Part shown: one piece after another, positions 35,496 through 43,507 of the stretch
How positions within the stretch are numbered: position 1 is the first letter of the stretch
Layout of the letters: the number at the start of each line of letters is the position of its first letter
DNA from: Croceibacterium segetis
GTDB lineage: Bacteria; Pseudomonadota; Alphaproteobacteria; Sphingomonadales; Sphingomonadaceae
DNA: 64,000 nucleotides
Assembly: GCF_011320115.1 (NCBI RefSeq)
Contig: NZ_JAANOZ010000007.1
Coordinates: 62,001 to 126,000, forward strand
Reading direction: 5' to 3'
The notes under the pieces: model-generated
The model's input: only the letters and a program-made list of their open reading frames with translations
Databases searched by the model: none
What the model was told of the DNA's origin: nothing
Program-made: the position numbers and the translations under genes

Positions 35496-36692
35496 ATGGA
35501 CAAGGTCGCGAGCCCCGCCGAGACCCGGCCCGAAGCGGTCTCGCCTTACCGCGATCCCGAGCCCTTCCAGGTCACCGCGCAAGGGCAGGACCTGTGCTTC
35601 TTCCCGAGCGGCGCGGGCCGGCTCGAACGGCTGCTCGAGCTGATCGAGAAGGCACAGGTCTCGCTCAAGCTGGCCTTCTACGTCTACGCCGACGACGCCT
35701 GCGGGCGCAGGGTGCGCGAGGCGATCACCGCCGCCGCCCGGCGCGGGGTGCGGGTCTCGCTGATCGTCGACGGCTTCGGCGCCAGCGTCGACGACGCTTT
35801 CTTCGCCGAGCTCGAGGAGGCCGGCGGGCACTTCTGCATCTTCAGCCGGCGGTGGAATCCGAGCTACGTGATCCGCAACCACCAGAAGATCGTCGTCGCC
35901 GACGAGCGGACGGCGATGCTCGGCGGGTTCAACATCGAGGAAGACTACTTCGCCCCCCCCGAGAAGAACGGCTGGCGCGACCTCGCCTTCACCGTCGAAG
36001 GATCGCTCGTCGAGCGCGTGGTCGACTGGTTCGACCAGCTCGAGCAATGGACCGGCAACCCGCGCGCCCATTTCCGCGACATTCGCCGCCGGGTGCGCGC
36101 GTGGGACCCCGGCGTCGCCCCGGTCCAGCTGCTCATCGGCGGCCCGACCATCGGCCTGTCGACCTGGTCGCGCACCGTGAGCCGCGACCTGATCCGCGGC
36201 GAGAAGCTCGACATGATCATGGCCTACTTCGCCCCGGCCTATCGCCTGAGGAAGCGCATCCGGCGAATCGCCGCCAAGGGCCACACCCGGCTCATCCTCG
36301 CCGGCAAGTCGGACAACCCGGCGACGATCGGCGCCTCGCGCACGCTCTACAAGAAGCTGCTGCGCGATCGCGCGCGGATCTTCGAGTTCCAGCCGTGCAA
36401 GCTGCACACCAAGCTGATCGTGCTCGACGACACGGTCTACCTCGGCAGCGCCAACTTCGACATGCGCAGCCTCTACGTGAACCTCGAGATCGTCGTGCGG
36501 ATCGAGGACCACGGCCTGGCCGAGCGTCTGCGCGCCTTCGTCGCCGAGCACGAGCCCGCCTCGCTCGAGGTCACCGCCGAGCTTTACCGCGAATGGGCGA
36601 CGCCGTGGAACCGCCTGCGCTGGTGGCTCAGCTGGTTCCTCACATCGGTGGTCGACTATTCCATCAGCCGCAACGTCAACCTCGGGCTCTAG
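35496..36692 (+). CDS. Phospholipase-D-type enzyme, cardiolipin synthase-like
   Basis: The protein is 398 aa with two HKD motifs, H-x-K-x4-D: RNHQKIVVADERTAMLGGFN and KLHTKLIVLDDTVYLGSANF, which form one active site. The N-terminal CFFPSGAGRLERLLELIEKA and LKLAFYVYADDACGRRVREA are typical of ClsB/ClsC-like cardiolipin synthases, which join phosphatidylglycerol and another phospholipid at the inner membrane. There is no N-terminal TM pair, so it is of the peripheral type. I chose the ATG at 35496 with AAGAGGA upstream, not an earlier frame start that overlaps the rpoZ promoter region. Confidence 0.88.
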   Translation: MDKVASPAETRPEAVSPYRDPEPFQVTAQGQDLCFFPSGAGRLERLLELIEKAQVSLKLAFYVYADDACGRRVREAITAAARRGVRVSLIVDGFGASVDDAFFAELEEAGGHFCIFSRRWNPSYVIRNHQKIVVADERTAMLGGFNIEEDYFAPPEKNGWRDLAFTVEGSLVERVVDWFDQLEQWTGNPRAHFRDIRRRVRAWDPGVAPVQLLIGGPTIGLSTWSRTVSRDLIRGEKLDMIMAYFAPAYRLRKRIRRIAAKGHTRLILAGKSDNPATIGASRTLYKKLLRDRARIFEFQPCKLHTKLIVLDDTVYLGSANFDMRSLYVNLEIVVRIEDHGLAERLRAFVAEHEPASLEVTAELYREWATPWNRLRWWLSWFLTSVVDYSISRNVNLGL

Positions 36693-36705
36693 CCGGGCGA
36701 CAACC

Positions 36706-36796
36706 GGGTGACACTTTACGGACCCTGTCACCCTGGTGTCGCCTACGAAACCCGCGGAAATCCTGGACTTTTGGGCAAGGCGACAGGGTGACACTT
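36706..36796. repeat. Cluster of GGGTGACA(CTT) units, two direct and one inverted
   Basis: GGGTGACACTT occurs at 36706-36716 and again at 36786-36796, with TGTCACCCT (inverted) at 36726-36734. The first two copies are 80 bp apart. Direct plus inverted copies make hairpin formation possible. It lies right after the stop of the PLD-type gene. Confidence 0.5.
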
Positions 36797-36864
36797 CTCC
36801 TACAGCGTTTCCCGGCGCAGCGAGCCGAATCCGGCAAAAGGCGGACTTTTCCATATCGAGTATG

Positions 36865-36879
36865 GAACATAAAAGGAAC
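36865..36879. promoter_or_regulatory. LexA-type SOS box, GTTC-N7-GTTC
   Basis: On the minus strand the sequence is GTTCCTTTTATGTTC, an exact fit to the alphaproteobacterial LexA consensus GTTC-N7-GTTC with an A/T-rich spacer. It abuts a TTCCATA/TATGGAA inverted repeat. It lies 220 bp upstream of infA and 172 bp after the PLD-type gene stop. Neither neighbour is a classic SOS gene, so its target is unknown; a short unannotated RNA or peptide could be controlled. Confidence 0.5.
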
Positions 36880-37098
36880 ATGTAGGAAAGCGTTTTCGCC
36901 CCGCCGGGTCCAACAAAACGGCACCGAGGTTGCAATTCGTGCGCAAATCCCTATCTGGGCCCTTGCTGACGTCGTTTGCGACGGAATGTGTTGGCCGCGC
37001 CTTTGCCGGCCCCCTCCTTCCCTTTCATGCTTTTTCGGCACCGCCGCGGAGCCGTTATCGGCGCCGGCGGCACACCCGATATCGATGAAAGACTGACA

Positions 37099-37362
37099 TT
37101 GGCAAAAGAAGAACTCTTCACCCTCGAAGGGCTGATCGACGAGATCCTGCCCGATGGCCGCTTCGGCGTGATGCTCGACAACGAACATCGCCTGATCTGC
37201 TACACCGCCGGCAAGATGCGCAAATTCCGCATCCGCTCGGTGGTCGGCGACAGGGTCCACGTGGAGATGACCCCCTACGATCTGAGCAAGGGCCGGATCG
37301 TGTTCCGCGAGCGAACGCCCGGAGTAGGCCCCGCCGCCAGGCGGAGCGGCTTCAGGCGCTGA
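37099..37362 (+). CDS. infA: Translation initiation factor IF-1, TTG start
   Basis: The protein is 87 aa against a usual 72. The S1/OB-fold features are clear: [20 protein letters not shown], then [20 protein letters not shown], then [22 protein letters not shown]-1 binds the A site of the 30S subunit. The conserved N-terminus begins at a TTG codon (37099); the nearby ATG at 37085 is followed by an in-frame stop, so TTG is the only reasonable start and implies low initiation. The C-terminus has a 15-residue basic extension ([15 protein letters not shown]). A very similar tail occurs in sphingomonads (inference). Confidence 0.92.
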   Translation: MAKEELFTLEGLIDEILPDGRFGVMLDNEHRLICYTAGKMRKFRIRSVVGDRVHVEMTPYDLSKGRIVFRERTPGVGPAARRSGFRR

Positions 37363-37381
37363 CGCTCGCCTCAATTGAAAG

Positions 37382-37400
37382 CGCGGCCGCGAAGGCCGCG
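37382..37400 (+). other. GC-rich hairpin between infA and a small ORF
   Basis: CGCGGCC-GCGAA-GGCCGCG has a perfect 7-bp stem with a 5-nt loop, 19 bp after the infA stop and 12 bp before the small ORF. No T-run follows, so it is more likely an mRNA-stability or processing hairpin than a strong terminator. Confidence 0.45.
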
Positions 37401-37412
37401 ACAAGGAATACA

Positions 37413-37568
37413 ATGACTACACTGACGATTGGCGCCGCAAGGCGCCCCAGGCTTTCGCTCAACTACGAGCCGAAAGCCCAACCGGCTGCGCGCGACCATC
37501 GCCGCCGCCGTTCGCCCGTCCTCTCGACCGAAGAACTGCGCCGCCTGGTGGCGGCGATGGTCGATTGA
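37413..37568 (+). CDS. Small basic protein downstream of infA (51 aa)
   Basis: An ATG with an AAGGA site at 5-nt spacing opens a 51-codon frame. The product begins MTTLTIGAARRPRLSLNYEP and ends in SPVLSTEELRRLVAAMVD, so it has a basic middle (HRRRRS) and a helical C-terminus. I know no family, but the good ribosome site and the position after infA support a real small gene. A nucleic-acid- or ribosome-related role is possible because of the positive charge. The next low-confidence frame overlaps its stop. Confidence 0.5.
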   Translation: MTTLTIGAARRPRLSLNYEPKAQPAARDHRRRRSPVLSTEELRRLVAAMVD

Positions 37569-37720
37569 GCGACACCGAGCCTCTTGTGCCGGCCGACGCC
37601 GACCGCGAGGGGCTTCCGCTCGACCCCGAGCCCCAGCCCACACCGCCAGACCTGGCCCTGGGCGCCGCCGCTGCTTGTGCCTTTTCTGCATCGCAAATGG
37701 CGGTCGCGGAGCGTCGCTGA
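37565..37720 (+). CDS. Possible small acidic protein (51 aa, low confidence)
   Basis: A TTG overlapping the preceding stop (TTGA) opens a 51-codon frame, translated in part as SDTEPLVPADADREGLPLDP. The product is acidic and proline-rich with an Ala-rich end. Translational coupling to the previous small ORF is the only positive evidence; there is no ribosome site of its own and no family. The rest of the stretch up to the copper ATPase (37721-37904) holds only its leader and a 14-bp GC palindrome at 37769-37782. Confidence 0.22.
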   Translation: MSDTEPLVPADADREGLPLDPEPQPTPPDLALGAAAACAFSASQMAVAERR

Positions 37721-37904
37721 TCTGACTTTCGAGGGGGCCGCTTCAGGCGGATAACGGGTCGCTGACAGGGCCGGGCCCGGCCGCCCCTCCATGCGCACCT
37801 CACATGATGCTCTTGGGACGACAAGGGCGTAAGGATCGCAGGCCCACTGGATGGTCGTGCGCCGGACGCGCTTTGCGGCTCGGGCTGAGCGAGGAGCTGG
37901 CGGA

Positions 37905-40106
37905 ATGGCTCGACATTCTCATTCATCGAAGCCCAACCATGACGCGGCCGGCAATCAATACGACCGCGTGCCTGACGGTTACAACGGCCCCGTCTATACG
38001 TGCCCGATGCACCCGCAGGTGCGGCAGACAACGCCGGGTTCATGCCCGATCTGCGGCATGACGCTCGAACTCGAAACGGCGAGCGCCGCGCGGGAGGGGC
38101 CGAATCCCGAACTGGCGGACTTTACGCGCCGGTTCTGGATCGGGACTTCGCTCACGGTACCGCTGCTCGTCCTGACCATGGGGCCTTTCCTCGGCCTCGC
38201 AGGCGTGCGCGCCGGCTTGGGCGAGCGCACGGCCGTGTGGACGGAATTCGCCCTGGGGACCCCCGTGGTGCTGTGGTGCGGCTGGCCGTTCCTGGTGCGC
38301 GCGTGGAGCTCGTTCCGATCGCGCAACCTCAACATGTTCTCGCTGATCGGCATGGGCGTCATGGCCGCATGGACGTTCAGCGTGGTCGCCGTCCTCGCTC
38401 CCGGGCTCTTTCCCGCCGGCTTTCGCGACATGAACGGGAATGTCGGGGTCTACTTCGAGGCGGCGGCGGTCATCGTGGTCCTCGTCCTGCTCGGCCAGCT
38501 GATGGAGCTGCGGGCCCGCGAAGGCACCGGCAAGGCCATCCGCGCCTTGCTCGACCTAGCGGCAAAGACCGCCCGGATCATCCGCGACGACGGCAGCGAG
38601 GAGGAAATCCCGCTCGAACAGGTCCGCGTCGGCGACCGTTTGCGAGTGCGGCCGGGCGACAAGATTCCGGTCGACGGCGAGGTCGTCGATGGCCGTTCCT
38701 CGGTCGACGAGAGCATGATCAGCGGCGAGCCGGTTCCGGTCGAGAAGGTCGCCGGCGACACGCTGACGGGGGCGACCATCAACGGCACCGGCACGCTGGT
38801 CATGGCGGCCAGGCGCGTCGGCAGCGACACGACTCTGGCGCAAATCGTCGAGATGGTCGCCAGCGCGCAGCGTTCGCGCGCGCCGATCCAGAAATACGCC
38901 GACAAGGTAGCCGGCTGGTTCGTGCCCGCGGTCATTGGCACCGCGGCCGTGGCGTTCGCGGCCTGGGCGATCTGGGGGCCGGCGCCGGCGCTGTCGTATG
39001 CGCTGATCTCGGCGGTCTCGGTGCTGATCATTGCCTGTCCGTGCGCGCTGGGGCTGGCGACGCCGATGTCGATCATGACGGCGACCGGGCGCGGGGCGCA
39101 AGCCGGCGTGCTGATCAAGAACGCCGAGGCGCTGGAACGCTTCGAGAAGGTCGACACGCTGATCGTCGACAAGACCGGCACCCTGACGACGGGCAAGCCT
39201 CGGCTCGCCGCGGTCCTGCCGCAAGCGGGCCATCGGGAGGACGAGGTCCTGCGGCTCGCGGCGACCCTGGAGAAGGGCTCCGAGCATCCGCTGGCCGAAG
39301 CGATCGTCGGCGGCGCGCAGGAGCGAGGCCTGGCGCTTGGCTCGGCCGAGGAGTTCGAGGCCGTTACCGGCAAGGGGGTGAAGGGGTCGGTCGATGGCAA
39401 ACGGGTCGCCCTGGGCAATCTCAGGCTGCTGCGCGATCTCGGCATCGACGCCGGCGATCTGGCCTCGGTGGCGAATGCCCGCCGCGACGAGGGCGAGACG
39501 GTGATGTTCGTCGTCGTGGAAGGGGCCGTGGCCGGCCTCGTCAGCGTGGCCGACCCGGTCAAGGAGACCACGCCCGCCGCTTTGCGCGACCTCCACGAAC
39601 TCGGATTGCGGATCATCATGGCCACCGGCGACAACGAACGCACCGCGCGCGCGGTGGCCGCGAGGCTCGGGATCGACGAGATTCGCGCCGACGTGCTGCC
39701 CGAAGACAAGGCCCGCATCATTGCCGAGCTGCAACAGCAGGGGCGCAAGGTCGCCATGGCCGGCGACGGGGTCAACGACGCCCCGGCGCTGGCGCAGGCC
39801 GATGTCGGCGTGGCGATGGGCACGGGCGCCGACGTGGCGATCGAGAGCGCCGGCATCACCCTCGTGAAAGGCAACCTCGACGGTATCGTTCGCGCCCGCC
39901 GCCTGGCTCGCGCAACGATGCGCAACATCCGCCAGAACCTGTTCTTCGCGCTGATCTACAACAGCGCCGGGGTGCCGGTTGCCGCCGGCGTGCTGTTCCC
40001 GTTCTTCGGCATCCTGATCAGTCCGATGTTCGCCGCCTTCGCGATGAGCGCCTCGTCGATCTCGGTCGTTCTCAATTCGCTGCGGCTGCGGAGCGCGCCG
40101 ATCTGA
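37905..40106 (+). CDS. copA: Copper-translocating P1B-type ATPase with heavy-metal-binding N-terminus
   Basis: The protein is 733 aa. After about 40 residues rich in His ([12 protein letters not shown]), a Cys-based heavy-metal-binding domain lies at [20 protein letters not shown]; no ferredoxin-like HMA domain is present. The transport motif is C378-P-C380, the phosphorylated Asp is D422 in DKTGT, with SEHPLAEA and [12 protein letters not shown] further on. CPC with this set predicts Cu(I) export from the cytosol, but Ag is also possible. I chose the ATG at 37905 (GAGGAG site). The next gene encodes a Met/His-rich secreted protein, so the two may hand over copper. Confidence 0.93.
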   Translation: MARHSHSSKPNHDAAGNQYDRVPDGYNGPVYTCPMHPQVRQTTPGSCPICGMTLELETASAAREGPNPELADFTRRFWIGTSLTVPLLVLTMGPFLGLAGVRAGLGERTAVWTEFALGTPVVLWCGWPFLVRAWSSFRSRNLNMFSLIGMGVMAAWTFSVVAVLAPGLFPAGFRDMNGNVGVYFEAAAVIVVLVLLGQLMELRAREGTGKAIRALLDLAAKTARIIRDDGSEEEIPLEQVRVGDRLRVRPGDKIPVDGEVVDGRSSVDESMISGEPVPVEKVAGDTLTGATINGTGTLVMAARRVGSDTTLAQIVEMVASAQRSRAPIQKYADKVAGWFVPAVIGTAAVAFAAWAIWGPAPALSYALISAVSVLIIACPCALGLATPMSIMTATGRGAQAGVLIKNAEALERFEKVDTLIVDKTGTLTTGKPRLAAVLPQAGHREDEVLRLAATLEKGSEHPLAEAIVGGAQERGLALGSAEEFEAVTGKGVKGSVDGKRVALGNLRLLRDLGIDAGDLASVANARRDEGETVMFVVVEGAVAGLVSVADPVKETTPAALRDLHELGLRIIMATGDNERTARAVAARLGIDEIRADVLPEDKARIIAELQQQGRKVAMAGDGVNDAPALAQADVGVAMGTGADVAIESAGITLVKGNLDGIVRARRLARATMRNIRQNLFFALIYNSAGVPVAAGVLFPFFGILISPMFAAFAMSASSISVVLNSLRLRSAPI

Positions 40107-40204
40107 TCGCAAGCGCTTCCGGATAATTGCGAATACATCGCGAAGGTTGGCCCCTTTACGCCTGCGCAAAGCTCGCCCGAAACGAGCCGCGAAGGAGCTC
40201 CCCA

Positions 40205-40519
40205 ATGCACACCACCAAACTTCTGTTCGCCGCCGTCGCCAGCATGGCGGTCGCCTCGCCCGCGCCGGTGCTCGCCCAGGACCCGCATGGACATGACACG
40301 GCGAGTCCGTCTGCAGCGCCGGCGGCCCCGGCCGCGTGCGCGCCGGGAACGGCCGGCGCAATGCACGGCGGCGGGATGGGCCAGATGCAGGGCATGGGCG
40401 GCGAGCACATGGTGCAGATGATGCAGGCCATGCAGCAGATGCACAGCGAGATGCAGCAGATGCACACGGAAATGACCCAGATGCGTCAGGAGATGATGAG
40501 GCAGCGGCGCGCGAAGTGA
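40205..40519 (+). CDS. Met/His-rich secreted protein, candidate periplasmic copper binder
   Basis: The protein is 104 aa. The signal peptide is MHTTKLLFAAVASMAVASPA with cleavage likely after VLA. The mature part has HGHDTAS, an Ala/Pro linker with one Cys (PAACAPGTAG) and then a dense Met/His region (MHGGGMGQMQGMGGEHMVQM continuing with repeated MQQMHSEM type units). Met and His side chains favour Cu(I)/Cu(II), and the gene lies 98 bp after a copper P-type ATPase, so periplasmic copper buffering is likely. The repetitive heptad-like end could form a helix bundle. I recognise no named family. Confidence 0.75.
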   Translation: MHTTKLLFAAVASMAVASPAPVLAQDPHGHDTASPSAAPAAPAACAPGTAGAMHGGGMGQMQGMGGEHMVQMMQAMQQMHSEMQQMHTEMTQMRQEMMRQRRAK

Positions 40520-40538
40520 CGGCCTGGCCGTTCGCCGC

Positions 40539-42053
40539 TCAATCGTAATCCGCCGCGTAGTCCCCCTCGGCGAGATCCGAGAACTTGGTGATCTTCGCCT
40601 CGAACCGCAGCCGCACCTTGCCGGTCGAGCCGTGGCGCTGCTTCGAGACGATCAGCTCGGCGAGGCCGTAAACCTGTTCCATCTGCGCGGCCCAGGCGGC
40701 GTGGGCTTCGTGGGTCTTGACGTCGTCGCTCTCGACCGGGCGCTTGGGTTCGCGGCTGCCGACGTAGTAGTCCTCGCGGTAGACGAACCAGACCATGTCG
40801 GCGTCCTGCTCGATCGAGCCGGATTCGCGCAAGTCGGAGAGCATCGGGCGCTTGTCGTCGCGCTGCTCGACCGCGCGGCTGAGCTGGCTGAGCGCGATCA
40901 CCGGCACCTGAAGCTCCTTGGCGAGGGTCTTGAGCCCCCGGCTGATCTCGGAGATTTCGTTGACGCGGTTGTCCTGGCTGCGGCCGCTGCCCTGTAGAAG
41001 CTGGAGGTAGTCGACCACGATCAGGCCGATGTCGTGGCGGCGCTTGAGCCGGCGGGCGCGGGTGCGCAGCGCGGCGATGGTCAGCGCCGGGGTGTCGTCG
41101 ATGAACAGCGGCAGCTCGGCGAGGCGCTGGCTGGCGTAGGAGAGCTGCTGGAAATCCTCGCGGCTGATCTTGCCCATGCGCAGCGCTTCGCTGCTGATCC
41201 CGGCCTGCTCGGCGAGGATGCGGGTGGCGAGCTGGTCGCTCGACATTTCCAGGCTGAAGAAGGCGACGCCGGCGCCGATCGACTTGTCGATCCCGTCGCG
41301 CTTGTCGCGCAAGTAACGGTCGGCGCAGTTGAAGGCGATGTTGGTGGCGAGCGAGGTCTTGCCCATGCCCGGGCGCCCGGCGACGATGATCAGGTCGGAG
41401 TTGTGCAGCCCGCCGACTTTCTCGTTGATCGAGGCGAAGCCGGTGGTCTTGCCCGAGACGTGGCCGCCCGAGTTGATCGCCGTCTCGATCATCGCCAGCG
41501 CCTTGCTGGTCGCGCCGCGGAACGATTCGGCCTCGCTGCTGCCGGCGGCCCCCTCGGCGACGCGGAACAGCGCGGCTTCGGCCTCCTCGATCTGCTTCAT
41601 CGGCTCGACCTCTTCCGAGGTGTCGAGCGCGTTCTCGACCAGCTCGCGGCCGACCACGATCAGCTCGCGCAGCAGCGCGAGGTCGTAGATCTGCTGCGCC
41701 AGCTCGCGCGGGGCGAGCAGGCCCTGGCCGTCGGCGGTGAGGCGGGCGAGGTAGCCGGTGCCGCCGAGCTCGCGGAGCGCCTCGTCGGCTTCGAAATAGG
41801 GCTTCAGGGTCACCGGGGTGACCACCATCTGCTTGTCGAGCAGCACCAGGATGCGCTCGTAGAGGCGCTGGTGGAGGGGGTCGAAATAGTGCTCGGGCCG
41901 CAGCGGCACGGCGAGCTCCTCGAGCACGCGATTGTCGATCAGCACCGCTCCGAGGAACGCCGCCTCGGCCTCGAGATTGGCGGGCAGGGTGCGGCCCATC
42001 GGGGCTTCGCTCGGACGTGATTCGGTGCGGAGGAGGAGTGCTTCTTCGGCCAT
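40539..42053 (-). CDS. dnaB: Replicative DNA helicase DnaB
   Basis: The protein is 504 aa. The N-terminal collar domain (LPANLEAEAAFLGAVLIDN) is followed by the RecA-type motor with Walker A GRPGMGKT (226-233), Walker B segment IGLIVVDYLQLLQGSGRS, the DLRESGSIEQDADMVWFVYR region and the C-terminal KQRHGSTGKVRLRFEAKITK. A 15-residue insertion after Walker A (YLRDKRDGIDKSIGAG) is typical of alphaproteobacteria. It unwinds DNA at forks as a hexamer on the lagging strand. I use the ATG at 42053 because residues before it are not conserved. Confidence 0.98.
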   Translation of the reverse strand: MAEEALLLRTESRPSEAPMGRTLPANLEAEAAFLGAVLIDNRVLEELAVPLRPEHYFDPLHQRLYERILVLLDKQMVVTPVTLKPYFEADEALRELGGTGYLARLTADGQGLLAPRELAQQIYDLALLRELIVVGRELVENALDTSEEVEPMKQIEEAEAALFRVAEGAAGSSEAESFRGATSKALAMIETAINSGGHVSGKTTGFASINEKVGGLHNSDLIIVAGRPGMGKTSLATNIAFNCADRYLRDKRDGIDKSIGAGVAFFSLEMSSDQLATRILAEQAGISSEALRMGKISREDFQQLSYASQRLAELPLFIDDTPALTIAALRTRARRLKRRHDIGLIVVDYLQLLQGSGRSQDNRVNEISEISRGLKTLAKELQVPVIALSQLSRAVEQRDDKRPMLSDLRESGSIEQDADMVWFVYREDYYVGSREPKRPVESDDVKTHEAHAAWAAQMEQVYGLAELIVSKQRHGSTGKVRLRFEAKITKFSDLAEGDYAADYD

Positions 42054-42140
42054 GGGCTGCGTGATGCGCTTGTCGGACTCGCGCTTCAAGGTGGCCGCGA
42101 CGAATGTTTTTTTCGGGAGCCTGTGGATAGCGGGCACAAG

Positions 42141-42288
42141 CCTCCTTCGAGACGAGCTTTCGACTTCGCGCCTGCGGCGCTTCGCTCAGTCTCTCCTCAA
42201 GATGAGCGGATATTTTGGTGTCCCGCTCATCTTGAGGAGCGGCTGACGAGCCGCGCAGCGGCGTCTCGAAGTCGCGTCTCGAAGGAGC
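42141..42288. repeat. Palindromic dispersed-type repeat element
   Basis: Nested inverted repeats span 42141-42288. The inner arms are CTCCTCAAGATGAGCGG at 42193-42209 and its exact complement at 42223-42239, 17 bp with a 13-nt loop. The outer arms are CTCCTTCGAGACG at 42142-42154 and CGTCTCGAAGGAG at 42275-42287. Such CTCATC/GAGACG palindromes recur in sphingomonad intergenic regions (family knowledge from memory). It lies between dnaB and the divergent UPF0262 gene and can fold on either strand. Confidence 0.75.
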
Positions 42289-42324
42289 CTTGCCGCGCCC
42301 ATGCTGCGCTGCAATATGCATGGC

Positions 42325-42807
42325 ATGTCGGATAACCGCATCGCCGCGATCGCGCTCGACGAGGCGACCATCCTCACCCGCGGGGCGGACGTCGAGCGCG
42401 AGCGCGAGGCGGCCCTGCGCGATCTCTCCGAGGATAGCGCGTTCGAGCCGCTGCGGGCGGCCGAGGCCGGGCAAGCCGGGCCGTGGTCGCTCGACCTGTC
42501 GGTGCCCGACGGGCGGCTGTGCATCGGCGTGACCGACGGCGAGGGCGGCGATGCCGGGACGATCGTCCTCGGCCTCGCCCGTTTCCGCCGGGTGGTGCGG
42601 GAATACTTCGCCATCTGCGATTCGTATTACAAGGCGCTGCGCCAGGCCTCGGCCAGCGAGCTCGAGACCCTCGACATGGCGCGGCGGGCGATCCACGATC
42701 GCGGCGCGCGCCAGCTGGTCGAGGCGCTCGAGGGCAAGGTCGAGACCGACTTTGCCACCGCGCGGCGGCTGTTCACGCTGATCTGCGTGCTTCATATCAA
42801 GGCTTAG
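42325..42807 (+). CDS. UPF0262 family protein
   Basis: The protein is 160 aa, the family length. The features are ALDEATILTRGADVEREREA near the N-terminus, a DLSVPDGRLCIGV strand segment, LGLARFRRVVREYFAICDSY and AIHDRGARQLVEALEGKVET near the C-terminus. UPF0262 is an uncharacterised family of alphaproteobacteria. I chose the ATG at 42325 by family length; ATGs at 42301 and 42316 are in the same frame. It starts a four-gene run of tightly packed genes, with one base between it and the GH25-like gene. Confidence 0.85.
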   Translation: MSDNRIAAIALDEATILTRGADVEREREAALRDLSEDSAFEPLRAAEAGQAGPWSLDLSVPDGRLCIGVTDGEGGDAGTIVLGLARFRRVVREYFAICDSYYKALRQASASELETLDMARRAIHDRGARQLVEALEGKVETDFATARRLFTLICVLHIKA

Positions 42808-42808
42808 G

Positions 42809-43507
42809 ATGGGACGGAAAAGAGCATTCGGGTGGCGCTGGCGGATCGCCGGGGCGGTGGTCCTCGTCGCGCTGATCGGCGGGGGCTGGGGATGGTGGCG
42901 GCTGCAGCACTGGCGGCCCGAGACCAAGGCGTTCCCGGTCCAGGGCGTGCTCGTCGGCGCCGGCGACGGGCGGGCGGACTTCCGCGCCTTCAGGGCGATC
43001 GGCGCGCGCTTCGCCTACATCCAGGCGAGCGATGGTGCCGCGGCGCGCGATCCGGCGTTCTCGCGCAACCTCGCCGCGGCGCGCGAGGCCGGGCTCAAGA
43101 CCGGCGCGGTCCACCGCTACGACCCTTGCGTGCCGGCGGATAGGCAGGCGGCCAACTTCGTCACCATCGTCCCGCGCGACAAGTCGATGCTGCCGCCGGC
43201 GATCGAGCTCGACACGCTCGCCGACGACTGCCCGACGCGGGTCAGCGAGGCGGCGGTCGAAAGCGAGCTGACCACCTTCCTCAACGAGATCGAGGGCCAC
43301 GTCGGCCAGCCGGCGGTGCTCAAGGTCTCGTCCGCGTTCGAGGCCCGCTATCCGGTCGCCGCGACGGTCGAGCGCAACCTGTGGCTCAGCCGCGACTATA
43401 TGCAGCCCGACTATGGCGGGCGGCCGTGGACGCTGTGGACCGCCAACGCCGCGTACCGTAACGAAGCCAGCGAAACGCCGGTACGCTGGGTGGTGCTGCA
43501 ACCGTGA
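42809..43507 (+). CDS. Membrane-anchored GH25-like (lysozyme fold) protein with altered active site
   Basis: The protein is 232 aa. After an uncleaved N-terminal helix (IAGAVVLVALIGGGWGWW), a GH25-like barrel is visible: ARFAYIQASDGAAARDPAF, NLAAAREAGLKTGAVHRYDP, then NFVTIVPRDKSMLPPAIELD. In active GH25 muramidases the catalytic Asp sits in a GIDVS-type strand and the Asp/Glu pair in LDxE; here the first reads GVLVGAGDG and the second IELD, so both sites are changed. Peptidoglycan binding or weak activity is more likely than classical lysozyme activity. Its stop overlaps the cdd start. Confidence 0.75.
   Translation: MGRKRAFGWRWRIAGAVVLVALIGGGWGWWRLQHWRPETKAFPVQGVLVGAGDGRADFRAFRAIGARFAYIQASDGAAARDPAFSRNLAAAREAGLKTGAVHRYDPCVPADRQAANFVTIVPRDKSMLPPAIELDTLADDCPTRVSEAAVESELTTFLNEIEGHVGQPAVLKVSSAFEARYPVAATVERNLWLSRDYMQPDYGGRPWTLWTANAAYRNEASETPVRWVVLQP

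Larger units (their letters stand above)
36693..37098. other. 406-bp intergenic region with repeats and a LexA-type box
   Basis: Between the PLD-type gene and infA the sequence holds three GGTGACA units (36706-36796), a TTCCATA-TCGAG-TATGGAA inverted repeat (36849-36867) and a GAAC-N7-GAAC box (36865-36879). A 49-codon frame from a GTG at 36939 has no family resemblance and no ribosome site. No tRNA or terminator with a T-run was found. It is probably the long infA leader or promoter region, possibly with a hidden SOS-responsive unit. Confidence 0.5.

Noticed and set aside
36864-36893. Possible general-stress (EcfG-type) promoter from GGAAC and CGTT
   Set aside because: The distances between GGAAC and CGTT elements are 11 or 22 bp, not the 16-17 bp required.
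36939-37088. 49-codon frame from a GTG before infA
   Set aside because: No ribosome site, no family resemblance, composition like noncoding DNA.
37252-37267. Second parS-like sequence, GTCCACGTGGAG core within infA
   Set aside because: It matches only about 11 of 16 positions and is fully explained by coding sequence.
37769-37782. 14-bp palindrome GGCCGGGCCCGGCC before the copper ATPase
   Set aside because: It consists only of G and C in a GC-rich stretch, unlike known copper-sensor boxes, and can arise by chance.
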